Part shown: piece after piece, positions 25,342-34,482 of the stretch
Numbering within the stretch: the first letter of the stretch is position 1
Layout of the letters: every line of letters begins with the position of its first letter
Assembly: GCF_000340215.1 (NCBI RefSeq)
Contig: NW_006921534.1
Span: 558,001-622,000 of the forward strand
Source of the DNA: Pseudocercospora fijiensis CIRAD86
Lineage: Eukaryota > Ascomycota > Dothideomycetes > Mycosphaerellales > Mycosphaerellaceae
Direction of reading: 5' to 3'
DNA length: 64,000 nt
Program-made: the position numbers and the translations under genes
The notes under the pieces: generated by a model
Told to the model about the DNA's origin: nothing
Databases searched by the model: none
Seen by the model: only the letters and a program-made list of their open reading frames with translations

Positions 25342-28054
25342 AAAGACTGTTACTATAAAACATATAGGTAGTCTTAGAAAATAGAATAGTTAATTATATA
25401 TAATTATACAGGGAGGAGATTACTTACTTACTCGCGGTATAAATTACCTTTTACTACCGACGTTAGAATTCTACCTTCGCTCCTCCTTCTTCTCCGTACT
25501 CTATATACTATATCTAAATCGTACTCCGCGGCGTCGCTACTATCTTTAATCGACGGCGTAGACTATCCCGGAAATCCTAGGATTCTACCTAGCTTACAAT
25601 TTACGCTAATCGAGGGTTACGATTACTCGAAAGCGTTCGCCTAAGCTATTTTAAACGCGTACGAAAGTGGCGAGATCCGGGGTTTATAAGATATATATAG
25701 CGCGTACGCTCGGCGAGTACTCGTAGGAGAAGGGCGAGATATAATATTTCGGACTAAATATATCGCGTCGCTTAGGGGAAACACTTAGAATAGCGCCGAC
25801 ATTCGAGTATAGAGAGGCGCTTTCATCTATATTCTTAGGATAGACGCGGACTAGTATACTATCGCCGGCTATATATAGTAGACGGATTGCAACTACTATA
25901 TATATAGCGGGCATTTCGTAGGCTATAGATATAGCTATACTATTACGAAGAACAGGAACTATATAAATTGCGTAGCGTTATACAAACCGAAGCGGTGCTC
26001 GTGCTACTAGGCGCAATCTAGAGAAAGTAAGCCTGCGGCAGACTATTCTAACTTATAGTTGCTATACTAATATATATAGGATCTCCGATACGTAGGAAAC
26101 GGTAGAGATCGGATAGCGAGAAGCGTAAGGGGATAGTAGGGCGGTAGTAAGAAAATAATTCTATTATTCTTAACCCGAAATGCCTTATTCCTATCGAGAA
26201 TAAGCTCCCTACGCTCGGTCTATTCGTACGGGATATTATTCCCGCGTTTTAAGACGGCTACAATTCTAAAGAAATCTTTAGATCTATTCGGAAACGGCTT
26301 ATCGACCTTTACGACTATGTCCTTAATATAGAAATCTATTAGACGTGCTAGTATACGGGACTGCTACTCGAAGAGGCGCGTAATAGGAGGCGTAAGACTA
26401 CGGCGACCGCACTATTAAGGATCTTAGCGGTCGAGAATTTCGACGTACGGGACGACTAAGATCGAAAGGTCGTATAAGTACTATATAAAGATCTTAACTA
26501 TATACTCTATAAGCGGAATACTAATAGTATATACCGAACTATTAGCGCTAATAAAGCGTTAAACGGTCGGTAGAGAGCCTACGAAGAACTATAGAGCTAT
26601 AACAGAGGAGTGCGATAAGCGCGTAGATAGGAATAAATTTCTCTATTCGGGAGGAGGGCGATAGACGACTCTAGAGCGCGATTTCGAAAGGCTTAGACGG
26701 CGTCGCAAATAAGGTAAGTCGTAGTATAGAATATCTCTAAAGAGGGGTTACGAAAACAACGATAGGCTTATAGAGTAGTAGTAGGGGGGCAAAGAGATTC
26801 TTACGAGAGTAATAGAGCAAGTACGTAGAAGAAGAGAGATAGTAAAGTTAAGAAGACTTGAATTTTTATATATATTTCTCGGGCTAGCTCGACGCTACCT
26901 ACTCTATTTTAGCTCTCTAGTCGCTACCTTAGATACTTAGTAGGTAGCGATAATAGCTACTTCTAGTATATATATCGCAGATTAGCGACGAGGTCGGCGT
27001 TAATAAAGGAGTAGCGGAGGACGCGTTACTAATAGTCCTCGATCTACGCGAGGTTAAGATATAGTATATCGTAGGCGCGTAGCTATTCGGCGATAATAAG
27101 CTACTAACGAGTCTATTAGTTAGCTAGACCGTAGCCGGGAGTATAGATACTAGTACCTAAGAGGCCGGTCGAGTATAGAGGCAACTAACGGAGAGAGTCG
27201 GTAAAGAAGTCGTTAGAGATAATGCCCGTAAAGTCGTATCGAATAGCAGGGTTCTAGTAGCCGGGCTAGTAGGTAACGAGGTTCGGGATATTTTAGTATA
27301 GGGTACGGACGTTGTTATATATAATGTCGACTTTGTTTATATTACGCAATTTACGCAGTCGAGCCGTAACGTAGAAGTTAACTAGGACTAGTAACAGTTA
27401 GCCGACTTTGTTTCTAAAGCGTCGAGCGCTACTAGATATACCTACCCTAGTTCTATAAGCCGGGAACCTATACGAAGGCAATAAACTTAGCGATACGGAT
27501 AAAACGTAGGAGGCTACGTAGGTACTAGACGCTATTAATAACGTCGATAACAGGACCGTTCGCGCTAGAGAAAGTTATATCGTCGGAGTCTAGAGTAATA
27601 GGAGATAGGACGTAAGGAGAGCCCGAGCCCTAGCGAGAGCCGCTAGGAGTTCTAAGGTCGATTATAGCGCTGCGCGAAGAGGAGATAACCGACATATCGA
27701 CTACGAGAGGTTAGCGCTAAATTTGCGTTATAGGCGTTATCGCTTACCGTTAATTAGTAACACGTTCTACTATAGCGTTGCTAGTAGGAGTATTAATTAA
27801 GGTAGGTATATAGAGGTAGAGGTAGTGCTACGTAGCGTTATTAAAGGCGTAGACGTAGTAGAAGGTTTAATAGTTGTTAGCCGATATTAGTCGAATTTTA
27901 AGCGATTAGAGCTTAGCGCGCGTAGCGTGACCGGCCTAGCCCGCCGTAATAGGAAATTCGCACCTGCGTAACTTATACGAAGTAAGGGCCGGTACGCCTA
28001 GATTTAATAGTAATAGCCGCGGCGCCTAGAAGTTATAATATTGTAAGACCCGCC
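25342..28054. other. RIP-mutated sequence downstream of the Helitron helicase
   Basis: No domain was recognised. If the hairpin at 28,055 is the Helitron terminus, this 2.7 kb belongs to the same element. A plus-strand frame near 26.2-26.5 kb reads protein-like for short runs (for example LPTLGLFVRDIIPAF) with stops, but I cannot assign it. A minus-strand open stretch at 25684-25914 looks spurious. Confidence 0.35.
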
Positions 28055-28085
28055 GTCCGCGTCTGCGACGCGGACTAGGGACTAG
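28055..28085 (+). mobile_element. Candidate Helitron 3' terminus (hairpin + CTAG)
   Basis: A perfect GC-rich hairpin with 9-nt arms gtccgcgtc / gacgcggac and a 3-nt loop (28055-28075) is followed after 6 nt by CTAG (28082-28085) and then T. Helitrons end in CTRR preceded by a short hairpin and insert between A and T, so hairpin, spacer, CTAG and flanking T all fit, and the strand agrees with the RepHel frame. The spacer is a little shorter than the usual 10-12 nt. The 5' TC end was not found. Confidence 0.5.
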
Positions 28086-29250
28086 TATAGAACGTTCTAT
28101 AAATGTCTTTTTAGAACAGGTCTACGATACGATATATTTTTCTAAAAAAAATACTAAGACTTTTATCGTAATCCGAATTTTAGAAGAAGAAGTATTATAA
28201 GATTAGTATCTCGACGATTAAGCGTCTATATAGGCTATAGTAAGATCTATAGCAATTATACTAGATTTTACTATTTAGCTTAGAAGTAAAGCGAGTATTT
28301 ATAGACGTCTACTTAATAAAATAGGATAGACTAAAAATACGTCGTAGGAAGTATAAAGTCCTAGTATTCTTAGCCTTTTCGTAGAATATAGTATCCTAAC
28401 TATAATAAAATTAGCTATATATTCCTAAGAAAGGGATTTACTATATACTATAAAGTATAGGCGGTTAACTACCTATATTAATTTTTAAGATCCTATCGCA
28501 ATAATTAATATATAGAAAACTACTATATAAACTTAGCTAGATAGTCTCGCTTCTTAAACAGGTTTCTAAAATACAAAGAATTCTTCGCGTAGTAGTATCG
28601 GCTTATAATAAAGCTCTAAACTTAAGAAACCGCCGGGATACGAAAGCGTACTTATAATGTTATCCTTAGTATAGTAGTCTTATATAGATACCTATCGTAT
28701 ATTATCGCTCGTTTCCTAGATTAAAATAAAGACCTATAGAGAAATTCGATAGGAAGAAAACTTATATCGAGATTCTACTATATTCTCCTAGTATACTATT
28801 TTAAATATTTTATAAAGTTAACGCTAAAGTCGAAGTCGAAGCGTAGTAGCCTACTAGTACTCGCCTTTCGGTTCCTCGCTATATCGAAATTATATAGCTA
28901 TTTTTTTTAGTAGATAGATAGATAGATTACGGTAGTAGTAATAATAGTAGTAATAATAGCAATTCCTCGAACCTTATAAAAAATCTTCTTTAAAAGTATA
29001 TTATATAGTAGATAAAAAGAACTATAGTCTATATCTATCCTTCCGAGTCTTTACTATATAGCTTACTTATACTTCTACTCTATATAAAAAAGATAAATTT
29101 CTTCTCTCGCTAACAACCGATATACCTTCCCCTAACGCACTAAGTAAAGAAAGCAATACTATAGTCCCTTTTCTAAAAGTAGATAAAAAGAAAGTACTAG
29201 TACTATCTGTCTTAAAAGACTACAATTCCCTTTAGTAGGAGTTAACTCCC
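28086..29250. other. AT-rich RIP-type sequence, no gene seen
   Basis: Nothing coding was recognised. It includes short microsatellites (gata-type at about 28,915-28,935 and gtagtaataat-type just after). The composition switches to normal at about 29,220-29,270. Confidence 0.5.
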
Positions 29251-29406
29251 TTGTCTCCCTCCTCCTCTCTCTTAGACACAGAGACAAGAATTTCCTTTTA
29301 TCTAGATACACATTCCTTATCTCACCTTACCGTACATACACATATCCAATTCCTTCTTTCTTTCTTTCTTTCTCCTCCTTTCTTTCTACCTACACACCAA
29401 CTCAAC

Positions 29407-29450
29407 GCCATCCATCCCATCCTATCCCATCCCATCCTATCCATCCATTA
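29407..29450. repeat. Degenerate ATCCC/ATCCT pentamer tract
   Basis: A run of catcc, catccc and tatccc words lies in the probable 3' UTR of the Nrd1-like gene. A (TTTC)n tract precedes it at about 29,358-29,373. Confidence 0.7.
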
Positions 29451-29706
29451 ACCAAAATTAGCTTTCACATCCATCCAAGCAGCAAAAAAGTTACTAAAAA
29501 AGATTTGTTCTCATGCAAAAAAAAACACAACACCAGCTCAGTATCCAGCCTGCCAAAAATCCTGCCAACAAAGGGAGTATATACGTATTCGCCGCAAGAT
29601 TAAGATCTCTCTCTCTCTTCTGTAAGTGATTTGATAGATAGTAATGCAAAACAAGAAGAGGTAAAGCCCGACCAATCCAGTCCATACCCAAACACCTTCC
29701 TCTTCC

Positions 29707-32226
29707 TCACGCAACCTCCTCCTCAGCCCACCCCGGAAGTCCCCCTTCCGAAACCCCCAGTCCATAACCCCCAGCAGGCGACAAACCGCTTCCCAGCCCA
29801 TACAAGCCGCTCTGTTGAGCCTGACTCTGCTGAGCTTGTTGGAGAGAGAAAGCCGGTAGGCTGACCGCACGGTTATGTGCGCTTCTGCTAGAAGTTTGAC
29901 TCGCGTGGTTGGAGTAAGAGTTTAGAGCCTGCATGGCGCCGTTGGAGATGTTGACGCTTTGATGGCTTCCGTGGCCGAAATGGTTTGAAGGGGGTTCGAG
30001 ACCGGCGGAGCGGGTTGCGGCGACTTCGTTGGGGGAGGAGTAGAAGGCTTGTTGGCTTGAGAGGTGGGAGGCGGAGGTTGGTTGGGATTGTTGGTAGGTG
30101 TTTACTGAGAGGCCGTAGTCGTTGACGGGGCTTAGGTTGCGTTGGAGCTGGGCGGCCTGTTGCGCTTGCTGTTCTGCTGCGACTTGAGCGCTTTGTTGTG
30201 TTGCTGCGAGGTAGAGGGTGAGGGGATTGTTGTTGCCGGTGTTGAAGATGGTGGAAGCGGTTGGACCGTTCAATGGGTTGAAAGTGCCATTCGATGGCCC
30301 GGAGCTGGCGGGGGAAATGGAGTTTTGGGCTCGGTTTGGTGCCAGACCATTGATTGGAGATTGCGAGCTTTCGCTTGCCTGCTGCTGCTGCTGCTGCTGC
30401 TGTGCTTGCTGCTGTATCGTCTGGCTGTTGATGATTTGTCTCGGTGGGTTTCCACAACGGTCCTTGCCAAAGTTGACTTTGAACCGCTTATACTCCTCTT
30501 TGCCTCGCACTGCCTCGATGGCCTTGATTGCGTTTGCGATGTTGGTGAAATTGACGAAAGCACAGCTCTTCTCGCGCAAGGTGTTGACCAGCTCAATCTC
30601 TCCGTATTCCTGGAAGTCCTGCCTCAAGCGATCTTCCGTCCAAGTCTCGTCCAAGTTGCCAATGTACACATTTCGCGATGCACCGCCCGAGACAGCCAGA
30701 GCAATCGCAGGGGGCAATGCTCCCGAGTGCTTGCCCCAGCCGATCTTGAGTCTTCTGTTGTGGATCATGAGACCCTGGAGATTGCTGAGTGCGTAGAAGG
30801 ATGCCGCAGAAGTCGGGTCGATGAAAGTCACGAAGCAGATATGCTTGTCTGGAATGTATCGAATGTGGTGCAGCAGACCACCTCGCACGACATTGCATAT
30901 TTCTTCGATCGTGGTCTCCGGGTGAATGTTACCCAGATACACCGTTCGGTTGCCCAGATTGTTGACGCCTCCTGCGGTCGTTGCAACCGCAGCTGCAGCG
31001 ACAGATTGTTGAGCCAGAGCATTGGTAATGAGATCGCGGTCTGCGCCGTTCAAGACATGCGCATAGCCAGGCGCGATACCGAGATATTGCGCCGCATTCT
31101 GCTGCTGAGTCTTCGAAACGTACGCACAGCGATCCTTTCCGTAATACACACGGCGAGGCGCCTGCCATTTTGGCTCCTGGGGAAGCTGAGTGACGGCTTT
31201 GATAGCATTGCCAATGGACAGGAAATGTACAAAACCAATCGCTTTCTCCTTGACGATCTTCACGGTGTCGATTGGACCAAATTTGCTGAGATCTTCTCGC
31301 AGCTCCTCTTCGGTAATGTCTTCCTGAAGATTGCCCAGATAGACATTCCTCGACGCGCCAGACTGCTGAACAGCTAGAGCGACCGAGGTTGGCACCGAGG
31401 AAGGCTTGCCCCAACCAATCTTGATGTCCTGGGATTTGATGGAGAGTTTCTTGAGGATTGCATCGGAATGAAAGTGTGTCGCAGAGCTAGCATCGAGGAA
31501 AGAAATGAAGGCGCAGTTCTTGTCTGGCAACAGGCGAACAGACTCGATCTGGCCACTTCGAACATGGCCCAAGATCTCCTCGGCCGAGGTATCCGGGGGA
31601 ATATTACCCAGATAGACAGTACGACTCGTTCCTGGCACGAGCCCTGGAGCCATGTGCATCGGGCCATATGCGCCCATGGCACCGCTGGTCAAGGCATTGA
31701 AGCCGGTTGTTGGAGACTGGATGCCAGCGAAGTAGGACGAAGCATGGAGTGCAGTTGGAGAAGTCATCGATTGATAGGCAGTCGGAGACAGGATGGCTTG
31801 TTGTTGATGGTAGGCATTGTTCATCTGGTTCTGCTGTTGACGCTGACCAGCGTGCTGCTGTGGGAAAGGCTGGAACTGCGGGGACTGAAAGGTAGACGGC
31901 GAACCGGGCTGAAAGGGGCTTCCGATCAATAAGTTGCTTGGTAGTAGAGGCGTGAAGTTCATATCGTAGCCAGTCTGCGGAGTCTGCATATCGGTGGCGG
32001 TGACATTGCTGCTCGCCATGCGACCGGTGTTGATGGGTTGCACACTGTTTCTGTTCGGGTGTCTCTCGCCATAGCCACCCAATGACGGTTGGGCTTGATG
32101 GATTGATCCATTTGGTGCCGCGTTATTTTCGGGGCTCATGGACGATTTCACTGCGAAAGACTGAGTCTGGCGATGCCCTAAGCTTGGTCCAGATGACATG
32201 GTGTCGCCGTTGTGCATGCCAAGCAT
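29707..32226 (-). CDS. nrd1: Four-RRM RNA-binding protein, Nrd1/Msa2-like
   Basis: Probable cytoplasmic RNA-binding regulator of the fungal Nrd1 (negative regulator of differentiation 1) family, which binds and stabilises particular mRNAs in fission yeast. The 839-residue protein has a Gln/Ser/Pro-rich N-terminus and four RRMs at about 202-275 (RTVYLGNIPP), 293-366 (RNVYLGNLQE), 427-498 (RTVYLGNIHP) and 518-590 (RNVYIGNLDE). RRM1 and RRM3 end in IGWGK and RRM2 and RRM4 in (Y/F)GKDRC, the alternating pattern of this family. A Q-rich tail ends in GWAEEEVA. I start at the first ATG (32226); the frame runs a few codons further up without an ATG, so an upstream exon is possible. The last ~140 bp of coding strand switch to G/T-rich. 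It is the first host gene beside the transposon block. Confidence 0.93.
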   Translation of the reverse strand: MLGMHNGDTMSSGPSLGHRQTQSFAVKSSMSPENNAAPNGSIHQAQPSLGGYGERHPNRNSVQPINTGRMASSNVTATDMQTPQTGYDMNFTPLLPSNLLIGSPFQPGSPSTFQSPQFQPFPQQHAGQRQQQNQMNNAYHQQQAILSPTAYQSMTSPTALHASSYFAGIQSPTTGFNALTSGAMGAYGPMHMAPGLVPGTSRTVYLGNIPPDTSAEEILGHVRSGQIESVRLLPDKNCAFISFLDASSATHFHSDAILKKLSIKSQDIKIGWGKPSSVPTSVALAVQQSGASRNVYLGNLQEDITEEELREDLSKFGPIDTVKIVKEKAIGFVHFLSIGNAIKAVTQLPQEPKWQAPRRVYYGKDRCAYVSKTQQQNAAQYLGIAPGYAHVLNGADRDLITNALAQQSVAAAAVATTAGGVNNLGNRTVYLGNIHPETTIEEICNVVRGGLLHHIRYIPDKHICFVTFIDPTSAASFYALSNLQGLMIHNRRLKIGWGKHSGALPPAIALAVSGGASRNVYIGNLDETWTEDRLRQDFQEYGEIELVNTLREKSCAFVNFTNIANAIKAIEAVRGKEEYKRFKVNFGKDRCGNPPRQIINSQTIQQQAQQQQQQQQASESSQSPINGLAPNRAQNSISPASSGPSNGTFNPLNGPTASTIFNTGNNNPLTLYLAATQQSAQVAAEQQAQQAAQLQRNLSPVNDYGLSVNTYQQSQPTSASHLSSQQAFYSSPNEVAATRSAGLEPPSNHFGHGSHQSVNISNGAMQALNSYSNHASQTSSRSAHNRAVSLPAFSLQQAQQSQAQQSGLYGLGSGLSPAGGYGLGVSEGGLPGWAEEEVA

Positions 32227-33818
32227 GTGAGGCGGGAGCACAAGGCTGTCCCGCGGGTTTGCTGATAGTACGGCCGTGGTGACGGTATTGGAGGTCCGGT
32301 TCTACACAGACCGGACACCGACGTTGGGGAATAATGGTAGTTGCGAGGTGGTGCACAGACTTGCAAGATAGCGTGGTGGATGTCTCCAATTCTATGGTAC
32401 CATATCAGCTGCGTCGTGTACGTTATGTCTCAACAGCACTGCAGAGGGTGTCGACGGAGTGCACATGGTTCGGTGGGCGGCTGAACTCACATGTTCTGGC
32501 ACACAGCGAAGGTCGGTGAACAAAAGCAAGGGAAGACAATACAGATGTGCTTCCAAGAACAGCAGGAGTCAAAGAAAGGTGCTCTGCAAGTATCCAAGAT
32601 ATGTACACCGCGTCCTCTTTCTATGTTATGCCGTCGTCGGTCGGTTCATCAGGCGTTCGCTTTCGAGGAGGCGGACTTGCTCAACGGTGCTCGTAGGTAG
32701 GCGGAGATTATGGGCCGGTCGGTGTCGAGAAAGGAGGGTTGTTGGTAGGAGTCGGATGAGAAGCAAACAAAGAAAGGCAATGAATGGGTGGAAAGAAGCG
32801 ATGGGAGAAGAGAGAGAATGGAAGAATGAGTGACAACGATGCAGCGAGCAAGACGCAGCGCCGGGATGGAGAAAGGAAGAAGAAGGGCCTAGCGAAATAT
32901 CACAGACATGGTGCCGGCATGCAAACAGGAGTGTAGGGAGATGAGATGCTTCTCAAAAAGGGATGGTCATTCTGGAAAACACCCATGATGGGATCGGGCC
33001 GGCCCAGTTGACAAGAATAGGGCAATAATGGGATGGGGATGGGGATGGGGATGGGGATGGGGATGGGTATTGTGGAGAGGGTTCGCGTGCTCCGGCAGTG
33101 TCAGTGTCTTGACGGCGAGGTTCTCCATGCATGTGCGTGCTGGCGCGTAGATAACGTAGTCTTCTGCGACCTTGCGACCTGGCGCGAGAGCTCGTGAGTT
33201 GACTTCCGCCTTCCTGCAGACTGCAGGGCTCCCTCGCGCGAATCATGCTGCGGCTGCGCTGTTCCTGCGGGCAGCCAGGCGCTAAGCAGCATCTGTTGCA
33301 TGACTCCCGGAAGCACTCTGAGTGCCTCTCCAGAACTACAATGCCTTGTGAGCTGCTACACTAGCATACTCTCCTGGCCTGCCTGGGAAGGAGTCCGAAG
33401 ATGGCGAAGCTGTTCCGTGGAATTGCATCGTGTGGCTTTTGACGGCTGGCAAGCAAATTTCGATTCGAACCGTTCGCCTTCCTGGAAGACTCCGGGAGGC
33501 ATGTCGATATTCTACATTGACGTCGGAGCACGCGTTGATGAGGTCTACTCACATCTGTGCGCCGGTGGCGGCAAGCACGCAGCCTGTTTGGCTGGCAAGA
33601 ACGAAGGCGGCTTTCTTTACACGAGGAAACATTTGCAGAGAAGAATCTGCGCTCGACCTTCCTACTGTTGAGTAGTCGACGGGGCCAACGCTGTGATTCT
33701 GCAGACATGGTGCTGGACATGTCACAGAGAAGATAACATGGTAAGTGCTGACCTGCATACCCCGCGATAGGGCAGAAGGGAGCATGCGAAAGGCGAGACG
33801 ATAAATGGTCGATCAACG
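32227..33818. other. Long upstream region of the Nrd1-like gene
   Basis: About 1.6 kb with no convincing coding region on either strand; the short open stretches lack family resemblance. It probably holds the promoter and a long 5' leader of the Nrd1-like gene. It contains a (GGGGAT)n tract at 33029-33068. Confidence 0.5.
33029..33068. repeat. (GGGGAT)n hexamer tract
   Basis: About six near-perfect ggggat units in a row on the plus strand. This is not the fungal telomere repeat (TTAGGG). Confidence 0.9.
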
Positions 33819-34140
33819 TTGCCCGATTTTCCCACCAAGGAGTACGAACACCTACCTCTACGAAATCTGGGGCAAAGGCGGGATAGGCGTATTCTAATCA
33901 TCGCGGGAAATCTGATGCTCAAGTACGATCGGAAACCCCATCCTCCCCGACAACCACGACGGCAGAGGCGAAGCATTCGAGAAAGTTGCAGAAAAGGCCA
34001 AAGCCAACGGATCACTGTTCATCGCACAGCTATCTCATCCCGGAAGACAAGGCTCAGCGGCATTGAATCCAAACCCCGTCAGCGCTTCCGACGTGCAGTT
34101 AAAGATAAATGACGAAGTGGTTTGGGAAGGACGAGTAGTG
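33819..34140 (+). pseudogene. Old yellow enzyme (NADH:flavin oxidoreductase) relic
   Basis: Pieces of an OYE-family TIM-barrel N-terminal half appear in shifting frames. PDFPTKEYEHL and then ILIIAGNLMLKYD lie in one frame (from 33819); between them LYEIWGKGGIGV is readable only in another frame. After a small loss near 33,930 the sequence continues in that other frame as GNPILPDNHDGRGEAFEKVA, then AKANGSLFIAQLSHPGRQ and NPNPVSASDVQL. These match the conserved LYE-WGKGG, GN-M, GNP and QLSHPGRQ ... NPVSASDVQL blocks of fungal OYE-like proteins. Several frameshifts and absence of the C-terminal half show it is dead. Composition is normal, so it decayed by drift or deletion and not by RIP. No splice sites repair the breaks. 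Confidence 0.75.
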
Positions 34141-34482
34141 GAGGAGCTGTTTGATGCTTTGCTTCTTCTTTTCTACCGAAATTCTTTCCATTTTCAGCAT
34201 GGCGGATGATCGTGAATCGCTTGGTGTGGCATTGATGAGCTTTGTACCAAAGCTTGTGCAGGGCATGAAATCGTTAAGGACACAGACACAGAATGGCTGC
34301 GTGTGTAGATGCTCCGCCTTGAGGTTATTCCGGCTTTGGGTGACGGAGTGCTCGAAGTTGAGTCGTACTGTGTGGGCGTCACGCGATGAGACATTGGAAT
34401 TCTGCGCCTCAAGAGCTATTGCAGTGTAGACTTTCGTTCAGATACCGGGACTGCCTTTCATATGCAACCGTGAAACTTTCTA
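34141..34482. other. Intergenic, no gene seen
   Basis: This stretch lies between the OYE relic and the 3' end of the GH47 gene. Open stretches here are short and show no recognisable domain. Confidence 0.5.

Larger units (their letters stand above)
1..29250. other. RIP-mutated transposon block
   Basis: Across this stretch CpA and its complement TpG are scarce, TpA is extremely frequent and CpG is common, the reverse of the genic half of the window. This is the pattern expected from repeat-induced point mutation, which converts CpA to TpA in duplicated DNA of many ascomycetes. Because CpG is spared, the block is not simply AT-rich. Decayed frames contain TAA and TAG stops but hardly any TGA, as expected when TG is itself removed. 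No intact gene was found here. The right edge is sharp, at about 29,220 to 29,270, a few hundred bases before the end of the first host gene. Confidence 0.92.

Noticed and set aside
1..29250. A centromere or plain AT-rich isochore
   Set aside because: CpG remains common and recognisable coding remains of three transposons explain the block; there is no satellite array.
30142..31377. A 411-codon plus-strand open stretch
   Set aside because: It lies wholly antisense to the four RRM domains of the Nrd1-like gene and has no domain of its own; it is a shadow of that gene's codon use.
33029..33068. An internal telomere-like repeat
   Set aside because: The unit is GGGGAT, not TTAGGG; it is a simple microsatellite.
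33300..33671. A 123-codon plus-strand open stretch
   Set aside because: No domain, no codon bias, and overlapped by equally long open stretches on the other strand.
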